Shown here: positions 15,432 to 24,899 of the stretch, in pieces
Position numbering within the stretch: the first letter of the stretch is position 1
Layout: each line of letters begins with the position of its first letter
Assembly: GCF_900111245.1 (NCBI RefSeq)
Contig: NZ_FOGO01000008.1
Span: 248,001-312,000 of the forward strand
From: Streptomyces qinglanensis
GTDB taxonomy: Bacteria > Actinomycetota > Actinomycetes > Streptomycetales > Streptomycetaceae
Length of the DNA: 64,000 nucleotides
Reading direction: 5' to 3'
Program-made: the position numbers and the translations under genes
Notes under the pieces: generated by a model
The model's database searches: none
Told to the model about the DNA's origin: nothing
The model's input: the letters and a program-made list of their open reading frames with translations, nothing else

Positions 15432-17429
15432 ATGAGCACGCCACCCGAGGGCGCCCGGCATCCGCAGCCGCCGGAGCACGACGACCAGGATCCGACGCGC
15501 ACGGCGCAACTGCGCATACCCCGGCCGGCCGCCCGGACCGGGGACCCCGCGGCGCAGCACGCGCCCGCACCGTCCCGGACCCGCGCGCGCCGGCCCTCTC
15601 CGCACCCCTGGGAGCGTGCCGCGCCCCGCTACGACTACGAGCACTACAGCCGACTGGCGGGTCCACTGCGGCAACCCGATCCGGCCGTGCCCCACCGGGT
15701 GCGCTACCGCAGCCTGCTGGCCGACGAACCGCACCGGTTCCGCGCCGGGTTCCTGCTGTGCCTGGCACCGCTGCTGTCGGCCGCGCTCCTGGTCTGGCTG
15801 ATGCAGCCGGACCACTGGACGCGCCGCGACCAGGGCGAGGTCTCCGATCTCGTCCTCAAGCTCGATGTGGTCATGCTCGTCTCGATCGGGCTGATCGAAC
15901 TGTTCCGCACCCTCAACGTCCTCTCCAACGCGCACGCCACCCTGGTGGCCCGGGACCCGATACCCGTGGTGCCCGAGGCCGGTACCCGCGTCGCCTTCCT
16001 CACCTCGTTCGTGCCCGGCAAGGAGCCGATCGGGATGGTCACCAGGACCCTGGAGGCGGCCATGCGGGTGCGGCACCGCGGCACCCTGCACGTCTGGCTG
16101 CTCGACGAGGGCGACGACCCGGAGGTCAAGGAGGTCTGCCGCCGACTGAGAGTGCACCACTTCTCCCGCAAGGGCACCCCGCGGTGGAACACCGCCAAGG
16201 GTGCCTTCCGTGCCAAGACCAAGCACGGCAACTACAACGCCTGGCTCGACGCGCACGGCGACGACTACGACTTCTTCGCCGGGGTCGACACCGACCACGT
16301 TCCGCTGCCCAACTACCTGGAGCGGATGCTGGGCTACTTCCGTGACCCGGACGTCGGCTTCGTCATCGGCCCGCAGGTCTACGGCAACTACGACAACTTC
16401 GTCACCAAGGCCGCCGAGAGCCAGCAGTTCCTCTTCCACGCGCTCATCCAGCGCGCCGGCAACCGCTACCGGTCGCCGATGTTCGTCGGCACCAGCAACG
16501 CCGTCCGCATCCGGGCCCTCAAGGCCGTCGGCGGTCTCTACGACTCCATCACGGAGGACATGGCCACCGGCTTCGAGATGCACCGCCACCGCAACCCGGC
16601 CACCGGCAACACCTGGCGCTCCGTCTACACCCCGGACGTGCTCGCCGTCGGCGAGGGCCCCAACGCCTGGACGGACTTCTTCACCCAGCAGCTCCGCTGG
16701 TCCCGCGGCACCTACGAGACGATCCTCAAGCAGTACTGGCGCGGCCTGGGCAGCATGCCGCCGGGCAAGATGTTCAACTACACGCTGCTGATGCTGTTCT
16801 ACCCGGCCTCGGCGCTGAACTGGATCCTGGCCGCGCTCTCCTGCGCCCTCTTCCTGGGCCTGGGCGCCTCCGGTGTGCAGATCGACCCCGCCATCTGGAT
16901 GGCGCTGTACGGCAACGCCACCGCGCTGCAGATCGGGCTCTACATCTGGAACCGGCGGCACAACGTCTCCCCGCACGAGCCGGAGGGCTCCGGCGGGCTG
17001 GCCGGGATGCTGATGTCCGCGCTGTCCGCGCCGATCTACGCACGCTCCCTCTTCGACACGGTGCTGCGCCGCAAGAGCAAGTTCGTGGTCACGCCGAAGG
17101 GCGACTCGGCCAGCCCCGACACGCTGTTCGGCACGTTCCGGGTGCACCTGTTCTTCATCGCCGTCTTCGGGGGCTCCCTCGTCGGCTCCCTCTTCCTGGG
17201 GCACGACCACCCGGCGATGCTCACCTGGGCCGCGCTCGCGCTGCTCATCACGGCGGCACCGATCGTCGGCTGGCGGTCGACCGTCCGCACCGAGAAGCGC
17301 CGCAGGGCGCGCAGGGCCCGCCGGCACGCCTCCGGAACCCGGACCGCGGATCCTGAGACCGCTTCCGCGCCCACGCCCACCTACGACCAGCATCCGCACC
17401 GCACCGCGCTTGGGGGACAGGAACGATGA
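15432..17429 (+). CDS. cslA: Cellulose-synthase-like glycosyltransferase CslA
   Basis: 665-residue membrane GT2 glycosyltransferase. A Pro/Arg-rich cytoplasmic N-terminus (~100 residues) precedes two helices (GFLLCLAPLLSAALLVWLMQ and VVMLVSIGLIELFRTL). The catalytic domain then shows AFLTSFVPGKEP, LDEGDDPEVK, the DTD metal motif in VDTDHVPLPNYL, TEDMATG (catalytic TED) and QQLRW for glucan-chain binding. At least four helices follow. In Streptomyces CslA makes a beta-glucan-like polymer at hyphal tips needed for aerial growth and attachment. The ATG at 15432 has GGGGG upstream. Its end overlaps glxA by 4 bp (ATGA), so the two are translated as a pair, matching their known joint function. Confidence 0.95.
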   Translation: MSTPPEGARHPQPPEHDDQDPTRTAQLRIPRPAARTGDPAAQHAPAPSRTRARRPSPHPWERAAPRYDYEHYSRLAGPLRQPDPAVPHRVRYRSLLADEPHRFRAGFLLCLAPLLSAALLVWLMQPDHWTRRDQGEVSDLVLKLDVVMLVSIGLIELFRTLNVLSNAHATLVARDPIPVVPEAGTRVAFLTSFVPGKEPIGMVTRTLEAAMRVRHRGTLHVWLLDEGDDPEVKEVCRRLRVHHFSRKGTPRWNTAKGAFRAKTKHGNYNAWLDAHGDDYDFFAGVDTDHVPLPNYLERMLGYFRDPDVGFVIGPQVYGNYDNFVTKAAESQQFLFHALIQRAGNRYRSPMFVGTSNAVRIRALKAVGGLYDSITEDMATGFEMHRHRNPATGNTWRSVYTPDVLAVGEGPNAWTDFFTQQLRWSRGTYETILKQYWRGLGSMPPGKMFNYTLLMLFYPASALNWILAALSCALFLGLGASGVQIDPAIWMALYGNATALQIGLYIWNRRHNVSPHEPEGSGGLAGMLMSALSAPIYARSLFDTVLRRKSKFVVTPKGDSASPDTLFGTFRVHLFFIAVFGGSLVGSLFLGHDHPAMLTWAALALLITAAPIVGWRSTVRTEKRRRARRARRHASGTRTADPETASAPTPTYDQHPHRTALGGQER

Positions 17430-19450
17430 CGAACCGACGGAGCCGCCGCCGCGCCGCGGGCGCCGGGAAGCGGCGGGCCCGGCGCATAGCCATCGGCACG
17501 GCCGTCGTGCTGCTCGTCGCCGGGTTCAACGGGCCGGCGCTCTACAGCTTCGCCTCGGCCAAGTACCACGACTACGAGATCAACCAGCCCGAGTACAAGG
17601 CCGCGAAGGGCCACTGGCAGATCGTCGACATCCCCGAGAAGTTCCGGATCAACACGATCCACGCGGCGCTGCTGCACACCGGCAAGGTGCTGCTGGTGGC
17701 GGGCTCGGGCAACGATGCGAAGAACTTCAAGGCCAAGAGCTTCCGCACGGTCCTGTGGGACCCGGTGCGCAACACCTTCAAGAACATCCCCACCCCCAAC
17801 GACCTGTTCTGCTCGGGGCACAACCAGCTCCCCGACGGCAAGCTCCTGGTCGCGGGCGGCACTCAGCGGTACGAGACGCTGGAGGGCGACGTGGAGAAGG
17901 CCGGTGGGCTGATGTTCCTCTACAACGAGAACCCCGACAGCGGGAAGACGATCAAGAAGGGCACCCGCTTCACGGGCCGGAAGAGCGGCAAGACCTTCGT
18001 CGCCCAGCACACCGTGCTCCTCCCGCGGGCCAAGAAGCGGAAGGACCCGGAGACCGGGAAGGTCGAGACCGTCCACAGCGTCACCCGGGTCTACGCCGAG
18101 GCGGCGAAGAAGGGCCGGAAGTACCAGACCGGCACCGAGGACCAGTACCGGGTGCACGGCCTGGAGGGGGCCTGGAAGCGGAACGTCTACGGAGTGGCCC
18201 AGAAGATGTCCTTCGACAAGAAGGACTTCCAAGGCATCAAGGACGCCTACGAGTTCGACCCGGTGGCCGAGCGCTACATCACGGTCGACCCGATGAACGA
18301 GGCCCGCTGGTACCCCACCCAGCTCACCCTCCAGGACGGCAGGGTGCTGACCGTCTCCGGGCTGGACGACATCGGCCAGGTCGTCCCCGGCAAGAACGAG
18401 ATCTTCGACCCGAAGACGAAGAAGTGGCACTACCTGCCCAAGACGCGGTTCTTCCCCACCTACCCGGGGCTGCACCTGGTCGGCCAGAACCGGGTCTTCT
18501 TCAGCGGCACCACCGCCGGCTACGGCCCGGCCGACAAGGGCCGCACGCCCGGCATCTGGAACCTGGAGACCAACAAGTTCACCGAGATCCCCGGCATGAG
18601 CGACCCGGACGTGCTGGAGACGGCGATGTCCGTACCGCTGCCTCCCACCCAGTCGCGGAAGTTCATCGTCGAGGGCGGGGGCGGCGTCGGCGAGTCGGAC
18701 AGGACGACGGACAAGACGCGGATCGTGGACCTCTCGTCCGACACCCCGCGGTTCCGCGACGGGCCCGACCTCTACGACAAGGTCCGCTACCCCAGCAGCG
18801 TGATCCTGCCGAACGACACCGTGCTGACCACGAACGGTTCGGGCCGGTACCGGGGCAAGAGCGACAGCAACGTGCTGAAGGCCGCGATCTACAACCCGAA
18901 GACCAACAAGTTCAAGGAGGCCGCCGCCCCGCTGGTCGGCCGCAACTACCACTCCGGCGGGCTGCTGCTGCCGGACGGCCGGGTGATGACCTTCGGCTCG
19001 GACTCGCTGTACGCGGACAAGGCCAACACCAAGCCGGGCGAATTCGACCAGCGCATCGAGATCTACACCCCGCCCTATCTGCACCAGGGCAAGGAGCAGC
19101 CGCAGTTGCGCACTGCCGACGCGGACGCCGCCGAGAACCTCGCGCCGGGCGACCGCGTCTCCTTCCGCAGCAAGGACGCGGCCTCCTTCAAGCGGCTGCG
19201 GATGGTGCGGCCCGGTTCGTTCACCCACGTGACGAACGTGGAGCAGTCGTCGGTGGCCCTGAAGATGAACACGTCCCGGGACGGAAAGGTGACCACGACC
19301 ATCCCGGACGACCCGTCGCTGGTCACCCCCGGCTGGTGGATGGTCTTCGGGGTGGACGCGGAGGGCGTGCCCTCCAAGGCCCAGTGGGTGAAGGTGGGCA
19401 TCGACCCGGACGCCTCGCACACCACGGTGACCACGGGCGACCCGGAGTAG
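17426..19450 (+). CDS. glxA: GlxA, galactose-oxidase-like mononuclear copper radical oxidase
   Basis: 674 residues. A positively charged N-terminus and a helix (residues 19-37) anchor it to the membrane; the rest is the extracellular seven-bladed Kelch propeller of AA5 copper-radical oxidases with a C-terminal DUF1929 domain. Expected copper-site residues are visible: Cys129 (DLFCSGHNQL) for the Tyr-Cys cofactor with Tyr296 (RWYPTQ), Tyr508-His509 (RNYHSGG) and His601 (SFTHVTN). Spacing matches Tyr272, Tyr495-His496 and His581 of galactose oxidase. In S. lividans GlxA is needed for the CslA-dependent tip glycan. Translation is coupled to cslA by ATGA. The family and partner are well established. 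Confidence 0.95.
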   Translation: MTNRRSRRRAAGAGKRRARRIAIGTAVVLLVAGFNGPALYSFASAKYHDYEINQPEYKAAKGHWQIVDIPEKFRINTIHAALLHTGKVLLVAGSGNDAKNFKAKSFRTVLWDPVRNTFKNIPTPNDLFCSGHNQLPDGKLLVAGGTQRYETLEGDVEKAGGLMFLYNENPDSGKTIKKGTRFTGRKSGKTFVAQHTVLLPRAKKRKDPETGKVETVHSVTRVYAEAAKKGRKYQTGTEDQYRVHGLEGAWKRNVYGVAQKMSFDKKDFQGIKDAYEFDPVAERYITVDPMNEARWYPTQLTLQDGRVLTVSGLDDIGQVVPGKNEIFDPKTKKWHYLPKTRFFPTYPGLHLVGQNRVFFSGTTAGYGPADKGRTPGIWNLETNKFTEIPGMSDPDVLETAMSVPLPPTQSRKFIVEGGGGVGESDRTTDKTRIVDLSSDTPRFRDGPDLYDKVRYPSSVILPNDTVLTTNGSGRYRGKSDSNVLKAAIYNPKTNKFKEAAAPLVGRNYHSGGLLLPDGRVMTFGSDSLYADKANTKPGEFDQRIEIYTPPYLHQGKEQPQLRTADADAAENLAPGDRVSFRSKDAASFKRLRMVRPGSFTHVTNVEQSSVALKMNTSRDGKVTTTIPDDPSLVTPGWWMVFGVDAEGVPSKAQWVKVGIDPDASHTTVTTGDPE

Positions 19451-19468
19451 ACCCCTGCCGCCCGGTCG

Positions 19469-19507
19469 GCTCCGCGCCCCCGCGGCACTCCCCCGGGACC
19501 GCGGAGC
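19469..19507. terminator. Candidate hairpin between glxA and cslZ
   Basis: 8-bp arms GCTCCGCG (19469-19476) and CGCGGAGC (19500-19507) with a long GC-rich loop, in the 77-bp convergent gap. A shorter alternative fold is possible. Confidence 0.4.
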
Positions 19508-19527
19508 GCCGGCCGCCTACGACCCGC

Positions 19528-20586
19528 CTACGACCGCTGCCCGTCCTGCCCGTCCTGCCCGTCGGCGTTGCGGGCCAGCTCCAGGGCGTACTCCGGCCAC
19601 CAGGTACCGGCCTTCGGGCCGCCGCGGCACTCGCCGTCCGACTCCCCCGGGCGCTTGATCCACAGGTAGGCGTCCACCAGGTCGTGCCCCGTCCGGGTGG
19701 TGGGCGCTTCGCCCAGGGCCCGTCCGGGCGGGTTGCACCAGCTCTCCTCGCCGCCGTGCAGCGGCCCGTTGCCGTTCCGGCTGGTGTCCACGACGAAGTG
19801 CTTGCCCCCGACCTTCGCCGACAGCCGCTTGCCGTGGGCGACGTTGGAGGCGGTGGTCTGGAAGTTGGAGACGTTCAGCGCGAAGCCGTCGGCCTTGTCG
19901 ATCCCGGCACGGGTGAGGGGCTCGGCCAGCGCCCCCGGGTCGCGCACCCAGTCCGGGTTGCCGGCGTCCAGATAGACCGTCGTGGAGGGCAGCCGCTTGA
20001 GCCGGGCGACGGCGTCGGCCAGCAGCCGATAGCGCTCCGCGCGCAGCTTCGGTGCGGCGCACGCGCCCGACACGGTGTGCGCGAGGGCGTCCGGTTCCAC
20101 GATCACCGTGGCGGCCCGGCTGCCGATGCCCTTCGCGACCTCGTCCAGCCACCCGCGGTACGCCGCGGCGCTCTCGGCTCCGCCCTTGCTGTACTGCCCG
20201 CAGTCGCGGTGCGGCACGTTGTAGAGGACCAGCAGCGCCTCCCGGTCCGCTGCGGTGGCGGACTCGGTGACGCGGGCCGCATGACCGCGCGGGTCGTCGG
20301 GGCCGAGCCAGTCGGCCACCGGCTGCCCGGCGATCTTCCGCAGCTCGCGGGCCCGCGCGGAGTCGCCGTCCGCGGCGTCGGTGCGGGCCTGCCGCGCGGC
20401 GTTCCCCCGCGGGTCGACCCAGTAGGGGACGACGGACCTGGGGCGCTGCCGCACCTCGGAACCCGCCCCGGGGCCGGCGCCGTCCTGGGCGTCCGGCGCG
20501 GAACAACCGGCCAGCAGCAGGGCTCCCGCCAGTGTGCTCCCCGCGGCCCCTCGGGCGCGCGCGCGAGTCCGGGCGCTGCCGTGCAT
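19528..20586 (-). CDS. cslZ: GH6 family endoglucanase, lipoprotein (CslZ-like)
   Basis: 352 residues. The signal peptide ends in a lipobox LLAGC (Cys28), so the enzyme should be lipid-anchored outside the cell. The GH6 (cellulase family B) motifs are present: LYNVPHRDC with Asp128 and VIVEPDALAH with Asp166, corresponding to the two conserved catalytic-site aspartates of the family, plus the KRPGESDGEC segment near the end. It is convergent with cslA-glxA, and CslZ is thought to trim or open the wall glycan for the polymer. The C-terminus is a short DGQDGQDGQ repeat from a 9-bp DNA repeat. The ATG at 20586 follows GAGGGGGAG. Confidence 0.92.
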   Translation of the reverse strand: MHGSARTRARARGAAGSTLAGALLLAGCSAPDAQDGAGPGAGSEVRQRPRSVVPYWVDPRGNAARQARTDAADGDSARARELRKIAGQPVADWLGPDDPRGHAARVTESATAADREALLVLYNVPHRDCGQYSKGGAESAAAYRGWLDEVAKGIGSRAATVIVEPDALAHTVSGACAAPKLRAERYRLLADAVARLKRLPSTTVYLDAGNPDWVRDPGALAEPLTRAGIDKADGFALNVSNFQTTASNVAHGKRLSAKVGGKHFVVDTSRNGNGPLHGGEESWCNPPGRALGEAPTTRTGHDLVDAYLWIKRPGESDGECRGGPKAGTWWPEYALELARNADGQDGQDGQRS

Positions 20587-20808
20587 CCACTCCCCCTCGG
20601 CTGTGCTGCGGGCGTCGGCCGGGTCGCCGAACCGCCGCGAACCGCCGCGAGGCGGGCCGCGGACCGGCCGCAGCGTCGGCCCATCGTGTCACAGAAGACG
20701 CCTCGCACGGCCGTGCTCCGGCACCTGGGCGGGACCGCTCCGCGGGCGCGGGAGCCGGGCGGCTGCCCCGCGGCGCGACGGTGCGTGCGGCAGCCGGACG
20801 GCCGGCGG

Positions 20809-21588
20809 TCAGATCCGGTCGACGAGGTCCGCGATGGAGTCGACGACGCTGGAGGGGCGGTAGGGGTAGCGCTCCACCTCGTCGGGCCGGGTCAGCCCGG
20901 TCAGCACCAGGAAGGTCTCCAGCCCGGCCTCCATCCCGGCGCGGACGTCGGTGTCCATCCGGTCGCCGATCATGGCGCTGGTCTCGGAGTGGGCGCCGAT
21001 CGCGTTGAGACCGGCGCGCATCATCAGCGGATTGGGCTTGCCCACGAAGTAGGGGTGCTGGCCGGTGGCCTTGGTGATCAGCGCGGCGACCGACCCGGTG
21101 GCGGGCAGCGCGCCCTCCGCGGAGGGGCCGGTCTCGTCGGGGTTGGTGGCGATGAAGCGGGCGCCGTCGTTGATCAGCCGGATGGCCCGGGTCAGCGCCT
21201 CGAAGCTGTAGGTGCGGGTCTCGCCCAGGACGACGTAGTCCGGGTCGGCGTCGGAGAGGACGTAGCCGATGTCGTGCAGGGCCGTCGTCAGCCCGGCCTC
21301 CCCTATGACGTAGGCGGTGCCTCCGGGACGCTGGTCGTCCAGGAACTGCGCGGTGGCCAGCGCGGAGGTCCAGATGTTCTCCGTCGGCACGGTCAGCCCG
21401 ATGCGGGCCAGCCGGGCGTGCAGGTCCCGGGGTGTGTACATCGAGTTGTTGGTGAGCACCAGGAACGGCCGCCCCGACTCCCTGAGCCGCTTGATGAACG
21501 AGTCGGCGCCGGGGACGGGGATCCCCTCGTGCATCAGCACACCGTCCATATCGGTGAGCCAGGACTCGATGGGCTTGCGCTCTGCCAC
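20809..21588 (-). CDS. HAD-IIA family (NagD-like) phosphatase
   Basis: 259-residue cytosolic sugar/nucleotide phosphatase. HAD motif I is LTDMDGVLMHEG (nucleophile Asp within the first 20 residues), motif II is LVLTNNS, motif III Lys is in YFVGKPNP, and motif IV is MIGDRMDTDV. The cap lies between motifs II and III, as in the NagD/AraL class. The ATG at 21588 follows AGGAG. About 220 bp separate it from cslZ, so co-transcription is uncertain. It could also be named a 4-nitrophenylphosphatase or phosphoglycolate phosphatase homologue; the true substrate is unknown. Confidence 0.93.
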   Translation of the reverse strand: MAERKPIESWLTDMDGVLMHEGIPVPGADSFIKRLRESGRPFLVLTNNSMYTPRDLHARLARIGLTVPTENIWTSALATAQFLDDQRPGGTAYVIGEAGLTTALHDIGYVLSDADPDYVVLGETRTYSFEALTRAIRLINDGARFIATNPDETGPSAEGALPATGSVAALITKATGQHPYFVGKPNPLMMRAGLNAIGAHSETSAMIGDRMDTDVRAGMEAGLETFLVLTGLTRPDEVERYPYRPSSVVDSIADLVDRI

Positions 21589-21813
21589 GGATGGACTCCT
21601 GCCAGGTCGTGGTGGTCCGGCCGGCGGAGGAGCGTGCCCGGGTACGCCGAGGCACGGAACCGGCCGCCGCGCTCAGCGTAGCGGCAGCGGCCGGTGCAGG
21701 TCAGCCGGGGCGCAGGCGCTCCGGTGCCGGAAAGCGCCGGAGCGCGCCCGCGGGCCGCGGAAGCGGGCGGCCGGGTGCGTGCTCCGGGCCGCGGGCTTTG
21801 CGAGGGTGGGGGC

Positions 21814-22890
21814 ATGAACCGCATGGACACCACCGCCACGCCGCTCCGCGTCGGACTGCTCGGCTTCGGGCTGGCCGGATCGGTCTTTCACGCCCCGCTG
21901 ATCGCCGGCACGCCGGGGCTCGTGCTGGACACCGTCGTCACCTCCGACCCGGAGCGCCGCAAGCGCGCCCGGGAGGCGGGCGCTCCGGGCGGCGAGGTGC
22001 GGACGGTCGCCTCGGCGGACGAGCTGTTCGCGGACGCGGACCGGCTCGACCTGGTGGTGGTCGCCACCCCGAACCGCACCCATGTGCCGCTGACGCACCG
22101 CGCCCTGGACGCGGGACTGCCGGTCGTGGTGGACAAGCCGTTGGCACCCACCGGTGCCGAGGCCCGCGAGCTGGCGGCGAAGGCCGAGTCCCGGGGGCTG
22201 CTGCTGGCGCCGTTCCAGAACCGCCGCTGGGACAACGACTTCCTCACCCTGCGCTCGCTGCTGGCCGAGGACGCGCTGGGCGAGGTGTTCCGCTTCGAGT
22301 CGCGGTTCGAGCGCTGGCGGCCCCGGCTCAAGGGCGGCTGGCGGGAGTCGGGCGACCCGGAGGAGGTCGGCGGGCTGCTCTACGACCTGGGCAGCCACGT
22401 CGTCGACCAGGCACTGACCCTCTTCGGTCCGGCCGCCTCCGTCTACGCGGAGTCGGACGTGCGGCGGGCGGGCGCCGCGGCGGACGACGACACCTTCATC
22501 GCCATCACCCACGAGAGCGGCGTCCGCTCCCACCTGTGGATGAGCGCCACGGCGGCCCAGCTCGGGCCCCGCTTCCGGGTGCTGGGCAGCCGGGCCGCGT
22601 ATGTGAAGTACGGCCTCGATCCGCAGGAGAGCGCGCTGCGCGGGGGTGGACGCCCGGTCGAGGGAGCGCCGTGGGGGGTGGAGCCGGAGGACGCCTGGGG
22701 CACGCTGGGTGCACAGGACCCGCCCGGCGCCCTGCGCACCGTGCCGACGCTGGACGGCGACTACCCGGCCTTCTACGACGCGGTCGCCGGTGCGCTGCGC
22801 GAGGGCACACCGCCGCCGGTGACCGCCCACGAGGCGGCCGCGGCCCTCCAGGTGCTGGAGACCGCGCGGTCCTTCGCGCGGGGCGGCTAG
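21814..22890 (+). CDS. Gfo/Idh/MocA family oxidoreductase
   Basis: 358-residue NAD(P)-dependent dehydrogenase. The Rossmann motif GLLGFGLAGSVFHAPL starts at about residue 13, the family lysine motif is VDKPLAPT (normally EKP), and the C-terminal beta-sheet domain contains GGLLYDLGSHVVDQAL with the His usually involved in catalysis. The ATG at 21814 has GAGGGTGG upstream. No sugar-catabolic genes are adjacent, so the substrate (probably a sugar or inositol-like compound) is open. It is convergent with the kinase gene downstream. Confidence 0.93.
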   Translation: MNRMDTTATPLRVGLLGFGLAGSVFHAPLIAGTPGLVLDTVVTSDPERRKRAREAGAPGGEVRTVASADELFADADRLDLVVVATPNRTHVPLTHRALDAGLPVVVDKPLAPTGAEARELAAKAESRGLLLAPFQNRRWDNDFLTLRSLLAEDALGEVFRFESRFERWRPRLKGGWRESGDPEEVGGLLYDLGSHVVDQALTLFGPAASVYAESDVRRAGAAADDDTFIAITHESGVRSHLWMSATAAQLGPRFRVLGSRAAYVKYGLDPQESALRGGGRPVEGAPWGVEPEDAWGTLGAQDPPGALRTVPTLDGDYPAFYDAVAGALREGTPPPVTAHEAAAALQVLETARSFARGG

Positions 22891-22897
22891 GACGCGA

Positions 22898-22932
22898 CCC
22901 GCGGGCCGGGCGGGCCGTCGGGGCCCCGCGGG
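22898..22932. terminator. Candidate hairpin between oxidoreductase and kinase genes
   Basis: CCCGCGGG occurs at 22898-22905 and 22925-22932 in the 74-bp convergent gap and can form an imperfect longer stem. Confidence 0.4.
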
Positions 22933-22964
22933 CAGGGTGCGGAGCGGCTGTGCCGCCCGGTTCG

Positions 22965-24695
22965 TCAGTGCCGGGTGCACGCCCAGGCGAGCGTGCGGCC
23001 GCCGCCCGCGCGTCCCAGCGCCGCCTGCTCGGCTGCGGCTCGCGTCCGGCCGTGGCCGCCCCAGTAGCGGTGGTTGTTCGGGTTGTAGGCGACTGCGCCG
23101 CAGCCGTTGGCGAAGGAGACGAGGACCTTGCAGCCGGGGCCGGAACAGTGGGACATCGCGCCCCGCTCGGCGGCGCTGCGGGAACTGTGGTCCCAGGACC
23201 TGCCGTTGCTGCCGTCATGTCCCACCGCGATGGCCCCGTAGTAGTTCCGGGGCGGGGCGGAGGTCGGTTCGGGTGCGGGAGCCGGAGCGTTGTCCGTCGG
23301 ACGGGAGGCGGCTTCGGTCTCCGGCGGGTCGTCGTCGGTCGGCCTGCTGTAGGTCGGCGTGCGGGTCGGACTGGTGTCGGCGGGGTCCGTGCCACCGGTC
23401 GTCCCGGAGGTGAGGCGGTCCGGCGTCGCGTCGTGGTCGGTCAGCAGCCGGCTCGCGGAAACGGTGGGCCGCGCGTCGGAGAGCGCGTCCGCGTCGGAGG
23501 GCTTGTCCTGGTCGGACAGCAGCAGCGCCGCGAGGACCACGGCGCCGATGGCGGCGGCGATGCCCCCCAGGGTGCGGCCCGGTGTCGAGCCGCCCGAGCC
23601 CGGGTTCCTGATCGGGGCGCTGCCCGGGCTCTGGTTGCGCCCGGGAGTGGGCGGCCGGTTGTTCCCCGGTTCGTTCGCCCGCGCGCCTGCGGCCTGCCGT
23701 CGGCCCCCGGACCGCCCTTCCCCGGCCATGCGCCTGGTGTGCCCCGGAACGTCCGAGGTCCAACTGCGGGTGACGGTCTCCGCCTCCGCCTGGTCGGCGG
23801 CTCGCTGGAGGCGGCTGCCCTCTTCGGCGTACTGGTCGATCAGCGAGGTCCAGCCGCTCGGCAGGGCGCGGGAGCCTCGCCGGGCGAAGCGCCGGATGAG
23901 CTGTTCGGCCGTCGGCCGGTCCTCGGGCCGCACCGCGAGGCAGTCGCCGACCACCCCGGTGAGGCCCGCGGGCAGGCCGTCGAGGTCGATCGCCGCCCGC
24001 CGTACGTGGTTGAGCTGCTGCAGCGGCTCCTGGGTCTCCGGGTACGGCAGCCGGCCGCAGGCCACGTAGTGGAGGGTGACGCCGAGCGCGTAGATGTCGG
24101 AGGCGAACGTGCTGGGCTGCCCCTCGGCCTGTTCCGGCGCGGCGAAGGCGATGGTGCCGAGAGTGAGCCGGGTGCTGGTGAGGTCGCCTGCGTGCGAGAT
24201 GCCGAAGTCGATGACCCTCGGCCCCTTCGCGGTCAGCAGGATGTTGAGCGGCTTCACGTCCCGGTGCACGATGCCCTTGCCGTGCAGCTCCGCGAGCGCC
24301 CGCAGGATGCCGGGGGCGATCCGGCGCACCGCGTCCTCGTCCCCGAGCGGCCCCCGCTGCACCACGAGTGCTTCGAGCGAGGGCGCCGGCACGTACTCCA
24401 TGGCCATCCAGGGCCGCTCGGCCGCGATGTCGGAGTCGAGCACCCGGGCGGTGTACGTGCTCCGCACGCGGCGGGCCAGCCTGGTCTCGCGGCCGAAGCG
24501 CTTGCGGGCCTCCTCGCTCACCCCGCCCGGGGCCAGCAGCGTCTTGACGGCGACGATCCGGCCCGTGCCGGGGTGCCGGCCGAGGTAGATCACCCCCATA
24601 CCGCCGGTGGCCAACTGGCCCAGCAGTCGGTAGGGCCCGAGTCGGCGCAGCTCACCACTGAGCGCGAACACACCCATCCCGAACGACTCTGTCAC
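22965..24695 (-). CDS. Ser/Thr protein kinase with extracellular DUF4189 domain
   Basis: 576 residues. The Hanks-type kinase domain covers about residues 22-275: ATGGMGVIYLG glycine loop, VAVK (Lys51), HRDVKPLN (Asp146) and DFG (163-165), all intact. A Pro/Gly/Arg-rich linker precedes one helix (about 376-394), so the C-terminus is outside. That part begins with a Thr/Pro/Asp-rich stalk and ends with a DUF4189 domain (about 485-576; YYGAIAVGHDG, RYWGGHG) containing four cysteines. DUF4189 usually occurs as a small secreted protein; here it replaces the PASTA repeats as a putative sensor. The start is GTG at 24695 behind CAGGACA; an upstream ATG at 24740 has no site. Target and ligand are unknown. 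Confidence 0.93.
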   Translation of the reverse strand: MTESFGMGVFALSGELRRLGPYRLLGQLATGGMGVIYLGRHPGTGRIVAVKTLLAPGGVSEEARKRFGRETRLARRVRSTYTARVLDSDIAAERPWMAMEYVPAPSLEALVVQRGPLGDEDAVRRIAPGILRALAELHGKGIVHRDVKPLNILLTAKGPRVIDFGISHAGDLTSTRLTLGTIAFAAPEQAEGQPSTFASDIYALGVTLHYVACGRLPYPETQEPLQQLNHVRRAAIDLDGLPAGLTGVVGDCLAVRPEDRPTAEQLIRRFARRGSRALPSGWTSLIDQYAEEGSRLQRAADQAEAETVTRSWTSDVPGHTRRMAGEGRSGGRRQAAGARANEPGNNRPPTPGRNQSPGSAPIRNPGSGGSTPGRTLGGIAAAIGAVVLAALLLSDQDKPSDADALSDARPTVSASRLLTDHDATPDRLTSGTTGGTDPADTSPTRTPTYSRPTDDDPPETEAASRPTDNAPAPAPEPTSAPPRNYYGAIAVGHDGSNGRSWDHSSRSAAERGAMSHCSGPGCKVLVSFANGCGAVAYNPNNHRYWGGHGRTRAAAEQAALGRAGGGRTLAWACTRH

Positions 24696-24849
24696 TGTCC
24701 TGCCCCCGTCCCCCGTGCCCTGCGTTCCGGACGTGGGCATGATTTCACGCAACGGGCCCTGCACGAGGTCGTGTTCGGGTCGCAACCAGGTCGCGGACCG
24801 GGCGTCCGGACGGTCCCGGCCGGACGGTCCGGGCGGTCGCACGATCCGG

Positions 24850-24892
24850 GCGCCCGGGACGGCCCCGGGGGGCTCGGGGCCGTCCCGGGCGC
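24850..24892. terminator. 17-bp perfect hairpin after FAH-family gene
   Basis: Arms 24850-24866 and 24876-24892 with a 9-nt loop, starting 8 bp past the stop of the minus-strand hydrolase gene. Separates it from the kinase gene. Confidence 0.8.
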
Positions 24893-24899
24893 GGCGCGG

